DNA of 61,841 nucleotides from Novosphingobium sp. ST904 (GTDB taxonomy: Bacteria; Pseudomonadota; Alphaproteobacteria; Sphingomonadales; Sphingomonadaceae). Within the stretch, counting starts at the first letter, position 1. Each line of letters starts with the position of its first letter. Of this stretch, positions 36,001 to 45,588 are shown piece after piece. The notes under the pieces were generated by a model that saw only the letters and a program-made list of their open reading frames with translations, searched no databases and had not been told where the DNA came from. The translations under genes were made by a program, and so were the position numbers. The DNA is taken from contig NZ_LGJH01000133.1 of NCBI RefSeq assembly GCF_001298105.1, positions 1 to 61,841 on the forward strand, read 5' to 3'.

Positions 36001-37829
36001 ATCATCGGCGCCAGCTTGAGCACTTCGCGCACTTCGCTACCGGACGGCAGCGCGAGCGTGAAATCATGGATCGTGCCGATCCGGCCCTTGTCGAGCGGAG
36101 TAGGCATCTCGGCGAGCACGCGGAAGCCGAAATTCTCCAGCGCGGGCACGGCATCGGACAGCGGCAAACTGCCTTCGGCCTGGTAGATCTTGAGGCGAAG
36201 CTGCGGCGCCTCGCCGCCATCGTGCTGATAAAGGCGCACCCCGCGGCTGCCGCGCAAGTCGGTGCCGGCATCGCCCACCACGAGACCGCGCATATGCGCA
36301 ATGTCGAGCGCGGCTTCGGCCGGGCCATAATCGCTGCGATAGGCCATCGGGAAGGCATCGGCATAGCGCGTGGCGATTGCGGCGGCACGGCCCGGCTCGA
36401 GCGTCTGGGCAAGTGCGGCCTCGACCGCCTCGCCCCAGCCGCGCAGCATGACTTGCAAGCGGCGATCGAGTGCCTCTTCATCAAGCACCTGGGCGCCGTC
36501 GCGAATATCGACCGTATAGCGCAGCATGGCAAGGTTGCCCGCTTCGACGCTGAGCGACCAGTCCAGCGTCGGCGCTTGCGCGGCGTCCTCGATCATTGCC
36601 TGAATGCGCTTGCGCATCTGCGTGGAGAGCGTGTCGCGCGCGATCCAGACGAAGGCGAACAGGTGGCGCGAGAGCGGCGAAGTGGTAACGACCAGACGCG
36701 GACGCGGCCGGTCCACCAGCGCGGTCATCGTCGTCGCCAAGCGCTCGACGTCAGCCTCGCCGAAGCCGAGAACCAGATCGTGCGGCAGGCTGGTCATGGC
36801 ATGGGCCAGCGCCTTGCCGGTATGTCCGCCCGGATCGAAGCCGAGCTTGGCGCCCAGACCTGCCAGCAGGCGGCGCAAGCGCGGAACCCGGTCAGGCGCT
36901 GCCGCGAGCGCGGCGCTCGTCCACATGCCCGCGTGAACCGAAAGCGCGATCAGCTTCCCGTCCTCGATCACCGGAACCAGGAACAGGTCGAACGGCACGC
37001 GGCGGTGCACGGTGGCGATGACATTGGCCTTGATGACCATCGGCGAACGCACCTCGCCCGCTGCGAGCTGGGCATCGAACACCGCAAAAGCGCGATCGTA
37101 GCTGGCATCCGACAGGAGATCGCGCGCGGCGCGCTTGCACACGCCGAGCAGGTCGGTATGCGTCCCGTCGCGGTAGCGGGTTACATGGCCGAGCTGGGTC
37201 AGCATACCGCCCGCGAACCAGCGCAGCAGTTCCGCGCCTTCGCTGTCGTCCACGCGGTCGGCATCGGCGTCCATCGCCTCGACCATGCGGGGCCAGTCCG
37301 CAACGGCAACACGCACATCGGCCAGCGTGGTTTCCAGCGCCGCCTGGAGATCCCGGCGCTGCCGCGCATCGATGCGGTCGGTCTCGATGTAGATCATCGA
37401 TTCGCGGCGCGTACCAGCCGTTGCGGCATCGGGCAGCGCAGCCAGTTCACCCTGGGCATCGCGTTCGACAAACACGACGGGATGGGCTAGGCGATCGATG
37501 ACGAGCCCTGCCTCGGCAACCGCTGCCGCCACTGAATCCACCAGGAACGGCATGTCGTCGTTGACGAGCGCGATGCGCAGATAACGCCGCTCCTCGTTCT
37601 CCGAAGCGATATCGATCACCGCCTTGCCGGGCTCACGGTGCGCAGCAAGCGCGAGCAGCACATGCGCCGCTTCTTCAACCCAGGCACTGCCATCGGGCGT
37701 GTCGCTCGCCACATCGCCGGGCAGCAGCGAATCGCGGATGCGCGCAGCCAGCGCCGGTTGCAGCGCGGAAGCCTTCCGTCCGGCTTTGGATCGGGTCTTG
37801 GGGGCGGCGGTCAGATCGTCTGCGCTCAT
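33087..37829 (-). CDS. gdhB: NAD-specific glutamate dehydrogenase, large 180-kDa type
   Basis: A 1580-residue NAD-dependent glutamate dehydrogenase of the large bacterial class, which deaminates glutamate to 2-oxoglutarate. The N-terminal half (about 1-700) holds ACT-like regulatory regions; the catalytic part includes RGGLRWSDRRDDYRTEI and VIVPTGAKGGFYPK, then the nucleotide-binding region and a helical C-terminal part. The symbol is a general one for this class. The start at 37829 (MSADDLTAAPKTRSK) has GGGAGA upstream; the frame is open to 37931. The gene stands alone between convergent terminator and a 296-base upstream gap, consistent with its own promoter. Confidence 0.93.
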   Translation of the reverse strand: MSADDLTAAPKTRSKAGRKASALQPALAARIRDSLLPGDVASDTPDGSAWVEEAAHVLLALAAHREPGKAVIDIASENEERRYLRIALVNDDMPFLVDSVAAAVAEAGLVIDRLAHPVVFVERDAQGELAALPDAATAGTRRESMIYIETDRIDARQRRDLQAALETTLADVRVAVADWPRMVEAMDADADRVDDSEGAELLRWFAGGMLTQLGHVTRYRDGTHTDLLGVCKRAARDLLSDASYDRAFAVFDAQLAAGEVRSPMVIKANVIATVHRRVPFDLFLVPVIEDGKLIALSVHAGMWTSAALAAAPDRVPRLRRLLAGLGAKLGFDPGGHTGKALAHAMTSLPHDLVLGFGEADVERLATTMTALVDRPRPRLVVTTSPLSRHLFAFVWIARDTLSTQMRKRIQAMIEDAAQAPTLDWSLSVEAGNLAMLRYTVDIRDGAQVLDEEALDRRLQVMLRGWGEAVEAALAQTLEPGRAAAIATRYADAFPMAYRSDYGPAEAALDIAHMRGLVVGDAGTDLRGSRGVRLYQHDGGEAPQLRLKIYQAEGSLPLSDAVPALENFGFRVLAEMPTPLDKGRIGTIHDFTLALPSGSEVREVLKLAPMIEDALAGVLNNLAENDPFNRLVPGLGLSKREADWLRAWYRYLRQAGMHFGIGTVVDALLGAPAVTLGIVDLFRGIHDPAFKGDRAQAKAQAQEAIRAGLANVSAINDDRVLRAFRDVVIAMLRTNAFAPAAQVALAFKLDSALVPGLPKPLPWREIFVYSRRVEGIHLRAGPVARGGLRWSDRRDDYRTEILGLMKAQRVKNAVIVPTGAKGGFYPKQLPDPTLDRAGWAAEGQASYEVFIGTLLSITDNIVADKVVHPEAVVILDGEDPYFVVAADKGTAKFSDVANGIAESRDFWLDDAFASGGSNGYDHKAMGITARGAWLSVQRHFLEMGVDVQSDPVRVIGCGDMSGDVFGNGMLLSKSLKVVAAFDHRHIFLDPDPDAAKSWAERKRMFDLPHSSWDDYDKALISQGGGVFSRKSKSITLTNEVREALGIEATELDPESLISAILWAPVDLLWFGGIGTYVKSSGENNATVGDPANDALRVSANELRVRVIGEGANLGVTQAARIEFASRGGRINTDFIDNSAGVDCSDNEVNIKIALAAAKRADRLTEEERVELLREMTDEVAELVLEDNRLQALALSIAERGGATAMPSHIRLIETLEEGGNLDRKTEGLADNEALGRRAQDGRGLTRPELAVLLSSGKLVLQAAIEASDLATDATLQPMLLAAFPQPMQAKYARFIEGHRLAGEIIATKLANRIVNRLGIVHPFELAEEEGADLSQVAAAFALAVKLFDLDVLWERLEVAPMSEDARIALFDRTAGVVRGHMADLLRAGAGQVPPAELLERIGAPVAALSVDTHELLGERIVVHSRKLRAGLLELGAPEEEAALVSNLYDLDGAVGIADLAAETGIDARRLVGAFTRIGAGLGLDWAQASATIMNPSDPWERLLVAGLARDFQQMRLDFLKRLARTKSGKSDPAAAAEEWGRAHIAAIQTFRSMVQRAENTVPLSPAMLAQIASQARNLLGR

Positions 37830-38125
37830 TGCATTCTCCCGCAAATCAACGGCATGCGGCAACTGCGCGTTTCGCGGCGCGTCAGCTGCCCCACGACAAA
37901 TATAGGGCCGGTCGTGCGATCCGGCATCCACCGCCAGCCCTTTTTTGGCAAGGGTAGCGGTGTAGCCTTTCCGGTGATGCGACCTTGCACCACAGCAGCC
38001 CGAAGCGACCGGCCGGTCTGTTCGGCGTTAGGCGGAGTTGTAACGCCATTTCCCTATCGCGCAATATTCGTTTAACCGCGCGAAATTGAATAATTTGCAT
38101 CTGGAAGACGAACGCTCCGCCGGTA
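37830..38125. other. Intergenic region upstream of glutamate dehydrogenase
   Basis: About 296 bases that must hold the gdh promoter (reading leftward) and the 3' flank of the GH68 gene. The part from 38060 to 38110 is AT-rich (TATTCG, TGAATAATTTG) and is the likeliest promoter-bearing stretch. I see no clear -35/-10 pair or coding frame. Confidence 0.4.
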
Positions 38126-39244
38126 TCACTCGACAGAGGCGTTCCGGCCACTCAGCCGCAGCTTGAGGAAAGGTGCGAATGTCCCGCCGAACCGTGCGCG
38201 CCCATGGGGCTTGGCAAGGGCGTTAGGATCGTCGAGCCCCCAGTAATCGACGAAGCTGGCTACGGTCAGGTCAGGGAGCACCCACCAGCTATAGGCTTGA
38301 AACGGCTCTCGCTCGGGATTGGCAAAGACGAGCCCGTGCCCGTTGAGCAGGTGCCACGGACCGCGGATATCCGACGCTACAGCACCGTAGAGCCCGGTCG
38401 GCGCCTCCACTCCCGGCGCGAATACGTGTGCTTGCGTGGACCAGAACAGGTAGCACCGGCCATCATGCACAACGACATGCGGGCGTTCGAGTTCGTTGTT
38501 CACGCCTGCAGCATCGATCGCAGGCGGCAACTTGCGATAGGTCCCGTCGTCGTCCTGACGAGCGAGGCCGATGACGCCGTTGTAAGCCTCCTCGCTGGCG
38601 GCGGAGGAGGCCGTGAACAGCAGGTATCGCCGCCCGTCGGGCGCGCGATAGGGTGCCGGATCGCGGAAAGCCTTGATCTGCCCGCTCCGCCCGGCGCCCT
38701 CGTGACGGCTCATGTAGAGGAGGTCCGCCGGTGCAACGATCTCCTCCGGTTCGGTCCAATCACTGAAAACCTGCCCCTCATCGGCCAGTCGTGCCCGGCT
38801 CGCGAACAGGCGCTGCCGAAACGAGGGCACGTGCTCCCCCCTCTCACCTGCCGCCGTGAAGCGCAGCACGACCTGGCCGGCATCCAACGTCGCCGAGCCC
38901 GACCATTCGCGGCTACCGGGCGTGAAACCTTCCCGGAAGGTCTGCCCGAGATGGCGGAAGCCTGCGGCAGTACGATGGAAATGATGGATGCGGGCATGGG
39001 CGTGACGCTGTTCGGGATCGTCGAATACGTCAGCGGCAAGCGCGAACCACAGTTCGCCGCCACGCCATGGAACCGGACGTCCGTCAACATCGGCGAGCGG
39101 CCAGGAATCCCACACGTCGAGCCCCGGCGTGTCCCGCGCGACCTTGCCGATGACAGGTGCGCGGTTGATCGTGTTGCCCGACAAACGGGAAAGATCGGCG
39201 GCCGACCAGCGCAGCGGCGAAATCGCGATCTCGGTGTCCGACAT
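38126..39244 (-). CDS. GH68 family levansucrase/sucrose hydrolase, without signal peptide
   Basis: A 372-residue GH68 five-bladed propeller enzyme that splits sucrose and may transfer fructose to make fructo-oligosaccharides or levan. The three catalytic residues are visible: nucleophile D46 in WDSWPL, transition-state stabiliser D195 in RDP, and acid/base E253 in ERP. WSGS (114-117) is also conserved. The N-terminus (MSDTEIAISPLRW) has no signal peptide, as in Zymomonas SacB. With an importer and LacI gene divergent to it, intracellular sucrose cleavage is the simplest role. Confidence 0.88.
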   Translation of the reverse strand: MSDTEIAISPLRWSAADLSRLSGNTINRAPVIGKVARDTPGLDVWDSWPLADVDGRPVPWRGGELWFALAADVFDDPEQRHAHARIHHFHRTAAGFRHLGQTFREGFTPGSREWSGSATLDAGQVVLRFTAAGERGEHVPSFRQRLFASRARLADEGQVFSDWTEPEEIVAPADLLYMSRHEGAGRSGQIKAFRDPAPYRAPDGRRYLLFTASSAASEEAYNGVIGLARQDDDGTYRKLPPAIDAAGVNNELERPHVVVHDGRCYLFWSTQAHVFAPGVEAPTGLYGAVASDIRGPWHLLNGHGLVFANPEREPFQAYSWWVLPDLTVASFVDYWGLDDPNALAKPHGRARFGGTFAPFLKLRLSGRNASVE

Positions 39245-39282
39245 GAAACGGCAGTCCCCCCGCACGAATAGGCCCCGGATGC

Positions 39283-39294
39283 GCAATGGATTGC
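39283..39294. promoter_or_regulatory. Candidate LacI operator GCAAT-GG-ATTGC
   Basis: A perfect 5-base dyad with a 2-base centre lies 39 bases upstream of the GH68 start, in the 227-base divergent region between GH68 and the importer. LacI-family operators are short palindromes of this kind, and a LacI gene is in the same locus. The arms are short, so chance is possible. Confidence 0.3.
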
Positions 39295-39471
39295 AAGACA
39301 TCCCTCCCTTCACGTCAAGTACGCATAGAACCGTAGTGGATTCAACCGGGGTCGCCTTGGGACCGAAAATCCTGCATTCCTTTGTAATTCCGACCGCGGC
39401 CATTCCGAAATCGAACAGGCCGTGCGTCCGGTTACGCCGCAGATGGGCCGCGTCATTTCGGAGACCAGTCT

Positions 39472-40838
39472 ATGCATCCTGCCCGAAGGCCGAAACTCTC
39501 GCTGCTGCGCATTTGCGAGATGAACGCCGGTTTCTTCGGGCTCCAGTTCAGCTTCGGCCTGCAGCAGGCAACATGAGCCCGATCTACCGCACGCTCGGCG
39601 CATCCGAGGCCAGCCTGCCACTGCTCTGGCTCGCCGGCCCTGCAACCGGGCTGCTGGTACAGCCGCTGATCGGCGCGATGAGCGACCGCACCCGATCGAG
39701 AATGGGGCGGCGAACGTCCTACTTCCTGATCGGTGCAGTGCTCTGCTCGCTCTGCCTTCTGGCGATGCCGCATTCTCCCGCGCTCTGGGCGGCGGCGGCC
39801 CTGCTCTGGCTGCTGGATGCCGGCAACAATGTAACGATGGAGCCCTACCGCGCCTACATTGCCGACCGTCTCTCGCCGGAACAACAGGCCACCGGATTCC
39901 TCACCCAAAGCGCCTTCACCGGGCTTGCCCAGACCCTTGCCTACCTCGCTCCCTCGCTTCTGGCCTTCATGATCGACCGCGAACTGCTCGGCCCTAACGG
40001 AATACCGGTCATCGTGCGGGCCGCCTTCACGATCGGGGCCGTGCTCTCCGTCTCGACGATCGTCTGGTCGATCCTGCGCGTTCCCGAACTGCCCCTCGCA
40101 CCGCAAGAACATGCCGCCATCGCCGGAAAGAGCTTCAGGCCCCGCGCCCTGCTGCGCGAAGTGGTGCAAGCCCTGAACGAGATGCCCCGGCCGATGCGCA
40201 GGATGATCCCGGCGATGCTCTGCCAATGGTACGCAATGTTCGTCTATTGGCAGTACATTACCGAGGCGATCGCACGATCGCTGTTCGACACTGCCAGTCC
40301 GGCCACTCCCGCCTATCGCGCGGCGACGCTTGCCGCGCAGGAGTTGGGCGCGCTCTACAATACCGTCGCATTCCTGGGCGCGCTGGCACTGATACCGCTC
40401 GTTCGGCGTCTGGGAGCCCGGAAAGTGCATGTCGCCTGCCTCGCCGCGTCCGGGCTTGCCATGCTGTTGATCCCCGCCGCCCCCTCCATTGCCGTGCTCG
40501 CTTTCCTGATGCTGGGCGTAGGCCTCGGCTGGGCCGGCATGATGGCCAATCCCTACGTCATGCTTGCCGAAGCAATCCCGCATGACCGGGTCGGAGTGTA
40601 CATGGGGATTTTCAATATTTTAATCGTGATTCCAATGTTGATCGAGACGCTGACGGTGCCATTGCTCTATAACCCCCTGCTGGCCTCCGATCCGCGCGCC
40701 GCGCTGATCCTGGCCGGGATCTTCATGCTGGCCGGTGCAGGTGCGACGTGGTTCGTCGGCCCTTCCCGCCTGCCACATGAAGGGACACGCGAACGATACT
40801 CCGATGCCCCGCTTCCGCCGCGGGATTCGAACTGTTAA
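39472..40838 (+). pseudogene. MFS sugar transporter (SLC45/sucrose type), one frameshift
   Basis: A twelve-helix major facilitator, about 455 residues when repaired, resembling SLC45-like sucrose or maltose importers: GFFGLQFSFGLQQANMSPIY in helix 1, and GAMSDRTRSRMGRRTSYFL in the loop after helix 2. Helix 1 is in a different frame from the rest because one C is missing near 39569 (GCCAAC read as GCAAC). The proposed start at 39472 (MHPARRPKLSLLRICEMN) is by similarity. It lies between GH68 (divergent) and lacI (23 bases downstream), so sucrose uptake is likely. The break probably comes from sequencing. Confidence 0.85.
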
Positions 40839-40860
40839 TGGCCGGAAAAAGGGAAGTTGG

Positions 40861-41937
40861 ATGGCCGGCAAGGTAGAACCGACAATCACGGTAGAGGATG
40901 ACACCGATCGCACGAGCGAAAGTGGCATCAGGTTGCAAGTGCGCACGCTCGCCGATCTGGCGCGCATCGCCGGCGTTTCAGCGGGCACGGTATCGCGGGC
41001 GTTGGCGGGGAAAGCGCTCGTCAATCCCGAAACCCGCGATCGCATCCAGGCGCTCGCCCGCCAGCACGGGTTCCAGCCGAACCAGATGGCCAGCAAGCTG
41101 CGTACCGGGCGAACCGGGGTGATCGGCGTCGTCATTCCGCTGAGCCACGAGAAACGCCAGCACATCTCCGATCCGTTCTTCCTGACCCTGCTCGGCCATC
41201 TTGCGGACGAACTGACCGAAAGCGGCTTCGACGTCATGCTCAGCCGCGCCATGCCCGACGGCACGTCGAACTGGCTGGACCGTCTCACCGGCTCCGGCAT
41301 GGTGGACGGCCTTATCGTCATCGGCCAGTCCGACCAGTACCACCTCATCGAACGCGCCGCCCAGAGCTACCGGCCGATGGTGGTATGGGGCCATTACCGC
41401 AGCGGACAAACGCACTGCGCCGTCGGCACAGACAATGAAGCAGGCGGCCGCATCGCGGTGGAACACCTGCTCGCAAGCGGGGCCCGCAATCTCGCCTTCC
41501 TCGGTCAGACCGGCGGGATCGAGATCGCCACCCGCTTTCGCGGCGCGGCAGCGGCTGCCGAAGCGGCGGGCGCGCCCTTCGCCTATCTCCCCGTCGAATT
41601 GGCCGATGCATCGATGGGGCCGCAGATCGAGGAAGCCCTGTCCCGCGCCGATCTCGAGATAGACGGGATCGTCGCAGCCTCAGACCTTGTCGCCATGTCC
41701 GCGCTGCGCGCGCTGCACGACATGGGCCGGTCCGTTCCCGGGCAAGTCCGCATCGTCGGTTTCGACGACCTTCCTCTCGCCGCGCAAACAACGCCGCCCC
41801 TCACCACCATCCGTCAGGAGATAGCGGAGGGCGCCCGCGCGCTAGTGGAGAAACTCAAGGCGCGGATCGAGGGTGAAACCACCCTCAGCCTCGTCATGCC
41901 GCCCAAGCTGGTGATACGCCAGACAACGCGGGCCTGA
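40861..41937 (+). CDS. LacI family transcriptional regulator
   Basis: A 358-residue repressor with an N-terminal extension of about 30 residues, the LacI helix-turn-helix (LADLARIAGVSAGTVSRALAG) with hinge, then the periplasmic-binding-like effector domain (IGVVIPLSHEKRQHISDPFF onward). The start at 40861 has AAGGGAAG upstream. It is directly downstream of the MFS gene, so it is probably a local sucrose or fructoside repressor acting on the GH68-MFS divergent promoters. Confidence 0.9.
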   Translation: MAGKVEPTITVEDDTDRTSESGIRLQVRTLADLARIAGVSAGTVSRALAGKALVNPETRDRIQALARQHGFQPNQMASKLRTGRTGVIGVVIPLSHEKRQHISDPFFLTLLGHLADELTESGFDVMLSRAMPDGTSNWLDRLTGSGMVDGLIVIGQSDQYHLIERAAQSYRPMVVWGHYRSGQTHCAVGTDNEAGGRIAVEHLLASGARNLAFLGQTGGIEIATRFRGAAAAAEAAGAPFAYLPVELADASMGPQIEEALSRADLEIDGIVAASDLVAMSALRALHDMGRSVPGQVRIVGFDDLPLAAQTTPPLTTIRQEIAEGARALVEKLKARIEGETTLSLVMPPKLVIRQTTRA

Positions 41938-42101
41938 TACCCGCTCACGCCTCACTCTTTTTCCCCGCCACTTCATGCTTCCGGTAACGGATCTATGTCG
42001 CTAGTCAGCGTTGGGCCCGAACCGGAATCACGTTTCCGGCGGCAAGGTGCGACAATGAGGGGAAATTTTCAGGTGGCTCTGAAAGTGAGCGGCATGGCGC
42101 C

Positions 42102-43806
42102 ATGCTGATCGGTATCGATCTGGGGACGACGAACAGTGCCGTTGCGATCTGGCGCGACGGCGAAGCCACGCTCGTCCCGAACGCCCTCGGCGAACTTCTC
42201 ACATCCTCGGCTGTCTCCATCGAGAAAAGCGGGCAGGCATGGATCGGACGCTCCGCGCTGGATAGGCTTGCGAACCAGCCTCAGGATACCGCCAGCAGTT
42301 TCAAGCGCCTGATGGGCACGCCAGCACCGCGCGGCTGGGCGGGAAGGACTACGGGGCGGAGGACCTGTCCGCGCTGGTACTCGGCGCGCTGGTGAGCGAT
42401 GTCGAGGCCCTCATGGGTCAACGCCCGACAGAGGCGGTGATCACCGTACCGGCCTACTTCAACGACCGCCAGCGCAAGGCCACGCGGCGCGCTGGCGAAC
42501 TGGCCGGCCTCACCGTGCGCCGCCTGATCAACGAACCGACCGCCGCCGCGCTGGCCTTCGGCCTTCAGGACAAGGGCGACCGCGAACCGTTCCTGGTCTT
42601 CGATCTCGGCGGCGGCACGTTCGACGTCTCCATCGTCGAGATGTTCGACGGCATCGTCGAGGTCCGCGCTTCCGCGGGCGACAACCGTCTTGGCGGCGAC
42701 GATTTCGACCTGGTGTTGGCCGCCCTGATGAAGCCGCGCATCGATCCGGAGCACCGGCTTGAATCGCTTTCGGCCGAACACGCGAAGCACTGCTCAAGCG
42801 CGCCGCCGAAGCCTGCCGCCGCACGCTGAGTTCCGCGAACGAAGCCGAATTCGCCGTGGTCGTCGGCGAGGAGCGCCTTGCCGCCACCGTGACCGAAGCC
42901 GAGTTCGAGGCGGCCTGTGAGCCGTTGCTGCGCCGCCTGCGTGAACCCGTGGTGCGCGCATTGCGTGACTGCGCGATCGATGCGGCCGAACTGTCCGAAG
43001 TGGTGCTGGTGGGAGGTGCCACGCGCATGCCGGTGGTGCGCCGCGCGATCACCCGCCTGTTCGGCCGGTTTCCCAACAGCTCGGTCCACCCCGACCATGC
43101 CGTGGCGCTGGGCGCTGCGATGCAGGCCGCGCTGGTAGGCCGCGATGCCGCGCTTGACGAAATCCGCATTACCGACGTCTGCCCCTTCACCCTCGGCGTG
43201 GAAGTGGCCGAGCAGGACGGTTACGGCGGCCTTCAGCGCGGGCTCTTCTCTCCGGTGATCGAGCGCAACACGCCGGTACCGGTCAGCCGCATGAACGTCT
43301 ACTCCACCCTGGGAGACAACCAGAAGAAGCTGGAATTCGGCATCTATCAAGGCGAAGCGCGCGAGGTGAAGGGCAACGTCAAGCTGGGCGAGATCACGAT
43401 CCCGGTCCCGGCGCGCCCGGCCGGAGAAGTCTCTGCGGAAGTGCGTTTTTCCTACGACAGTTCCGGCCTGCTCGAGATCGACGTCCACGTGCCGGCGAGC
43501 GGCATCGAACGCAATCTCGTCATCGTCGATGAAGAGGACCGGCCGGACCGCAGGGAACTGGAAAGCCGCCGCGCCGCGCTCGCGAAGCTCAAGTTCCATC
43601 CGCGCGAGGATGCAGGCAACGTGGCGCTGATGGCGCGCGCGGAACGCTGCTACGAAGACCACATCGGCGAGGTGCGGCAGGCAATCGGCCATTGGATAAC
43701 CCAGTTCGCCGGTGCGCTCGACACGCAGGATCCGCGCCGCATTGCCGATGCCCGCACGATGCTGGCCGCCCGGCTCGATGAAATCGAGAGCGCGGGGCCA
43801 TTATGA
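42102..43806 (+). pseudogene. HscC-like Hsp70 chaperone, two frameshifts
   Basis: An Hsp70 of about 568 residues when repaired, shorter than DnaK and similar to HscC. The nucleotide-binding domain starts MLIGIDLGTTNSAVAIW; later come [49 protein letters not shown] and VVLVGGATRMPVV; a short substrate domain and helical tail follow (VEVAEQDGYGG, NTPVPVSRM). One G is missing near 42320 (ACGGCC read as ACGCC) and one C near 42781 (CACCGC read as CACGC). The stop overlaps the next start as ATGA, tying it to the J-like protein. No dnaJ or grpE gene is near. Confidence 0.85.
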
Positions 43807-45584
43807 GCGACGGCGCGCCCTGGTCGATCCTGGGCATCGAGAAGACCTCCGATAGCGCAGCCATCCGCAAAGCCTATGCCGCGCGGCTGAAGGCGATGGA
43901 TGTGGACAGGGATGTCACCGGCTTCGCTCAGTTGCGGCAAGCCCGGGACCTGGCCCTGCGCCTCGCCCGCAACATCGACCTCCCGCCGGTGGAAGAGGAA
44001 GCCGAAACCGCTGCGGAGCCGGAATTCGGCCCCTCGCCCGAGGCGCCGCCGCGCTGGACTTACGCCGCGCCGGAACTTCCGGGTGAATGGCAGACGGGCA
44101 CCGATCTGGCCGCCCGGCCCGGCGAGCCAGACGATTCGACGATGCTTGGCCGCATGGCCTGGGCGGCGGCCGCCGCACGGGAAGGCGTGAGCGGCGCGGG
44201 CATTCCGCTCACCACGATCGATCCCTTCACCGCCCCGTTCCTCCCCGGCAATCACGCAGCCGACGATGCCCTTGGCCTGCGCCCCGGCGAAAGCCCGGCG
44301 GAACGGCTCGCGATCCTTCTCGATCCCGAGAGCGAGACCGCGGCAGAGCCCCTGACCGAGACCGAAGCCCGGCAGGCGACGCGGGCCCTGCGCAAGATAC
44401 TCGACGATGCGGCGCAGTCCCACGTCACGCGCCAGCAGCAGATAGAAGACTGGCTGGCCGAAGTCCTGGCACGCGGCTGGCCGCGTTCCGCGCCGCTTCT
44501 GGAAGATGCCAATGCCGCTTTCGGCTGGGAGCGCGAATGGGCGGCCCATGACGCGCGCGCCGGCGTGGCTTTCCTTGGCGCAAGGCTGCGTGGCTACCGC
44601 TTCCAGCAGAACGTCCTCCAACCCGGCCATCGCTACAACAAGGCGTGGAACGAACTTGTCCGTCCCGGCAAGGCAAGCCCTTTCCGCATGCTCAGCGGCC
44701 CGAGCCAGGGGGATGTGGACGCGCTGCTGCGCGGGGTGCGCAAGAATTTCCCCGAGCTCGAATCGCATTTCGCTCCCGAACGCGTCGCCTCGTGGGAGGG
44801 CGGCAATCCGTTCATGACCGGGCTTCTGGTCGCCCTCGGCCTCATCGCCTTCGCCATCGTGCTCGCCGTCGCGCAGACTTCGAACTCCCCATCCTCGCGG
44901 CCGGACCGGGTCGCCACCGCAAGCCCGCTGGAAGCTCAGGGCGAGGAAGCGGAAACAGTCCCCGGAGACGGCGCCGTTACCCGGATCGTCCAGGCTTCGA
45001 TCAGGGAAGCCTTTGGCGAGGATCGCGACATGAACTGGCTCCAGACGTTCCAACCGGAACTGGCGCAAGTCTTCACCGCCAATGCCCGCAACGGCGTGAA
45101 GACCGGCGAGGAAGAGCCGGTCCTGATCGACAAGGCCATCGCGATCGTTCGCGAACGCAGCTACCGGAACGGACGGGACCTTTCGGGCGACTTGTTCGAA
45201 AAGGCGATGCGGCTGCGCCTCGGCCAACTTCGCGCGGCGCGCGAACAGGGAGCATCCGCCTGTCGCCAACTGGGCAACTCCGGCTGGCTGGACTCATTGG
45301 AGGTTTCGCCCGAACTGCGTGGCAAGGAGCGCGACTATGCCGTGCAACTGGTAGAAAGCCATGCCCTCGGCGCGCCCAAGGCCAGCGACCAGCACAGCGC
45401 GATGGTCCCCGGCACGCTCATCGAAGACGTGATGAAAGCCACCAAACTCAGCCAGAGCGAGGTCGCCGAAGCGATGCAAGGCAAGAGCAGCGATGCCAAC
45501 CGCTGCGCCGTCACCATCGCCCTGCTCGACAAGACGCTGGGCTGGCAGGGGAAGAACCGCAGGGATATCCTGATGACGCTCTGA
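43803..45584 (+). CDS. Membrane protein with degenerate J-like domain, Hsp70 partner
   Basis: A 593-residue protein coupled to the Hsp70 by ATGA. Residues 5-56 (PWSILGIEKTSDSAAIRKAY, then FAQLRQARDLALRLAR) align with J-domain helices II-III and their flanks, but the loop carries MDVDRD instead of the HPD needed to stimulate Hsp70 in classical J proteins. A long acidic, proline-containing region follows, then a helical part, one transmembrane helix near 336-358 (GLLVALGLIAFAIVLAV), and a C-terminal domain of about 200 residues. This resembles the DjlB/DjlC partners of HscC, which are also membrane-anchored with odd J domains. The target is unknown. Confidence 0.75.
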   Translation: MSDGAPWSILGIEKTSDSAAIRKAYAARLKAMDVDRDVTGFAQLRQARDLALRLARNIDLPPVEEEAETAAEPEFGPSPEAPPRWTYAAPELPGEWQTGTDLAARPGEPDDSTMLGRMAWAAAAAREGVSGAGIPLTTIDPFTAPFLPGNHAADDALGLRPGESPAERLAILLDPESETAAEPLTETEARQATRALRKILDDAAQSHVTRQQQIEDWLAEVLARGWPRSAPLLEDANAAFGWEREWAAHDARAGVAFLGARLRGYRFQQNVLQPGHRYNKAWNELVRPGKASPFRMLSGPSQGDVDALLRGVRKNFPELESHFAPERVASWEGGNPFMTGLLVALGLIAFAIVLAVAQTSNSPSSRPDRVATASPLEAQGEEAETVPGDGAVTRIVQASIREAFGEDRDMNWLQTFQPELAQVFTANARNGVKTGEEEPVLIDKAIAIVRERSYRNGRDLSGDLFEKAMRLRLGQLRAAREQGASACRQLGNSGWLDSLEVSPELRGKERDYAVQLVESHALGAPKASDQHSAMVPGTLIEDVMKATKLSQSEVAEAMQGKSSDANRCAVTIALLDKTLGWQGKNRRDILMTL

Positions 45585-45588
45585 AGCG

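Noticed and set aside
34806..37490. An 894-codon plus-strand frame opposite glutamate dehydrogenase
   Set aside because: Antisense shadow of the gdh gene; no domains, no ribosome binding site, no neighbours that would fit.
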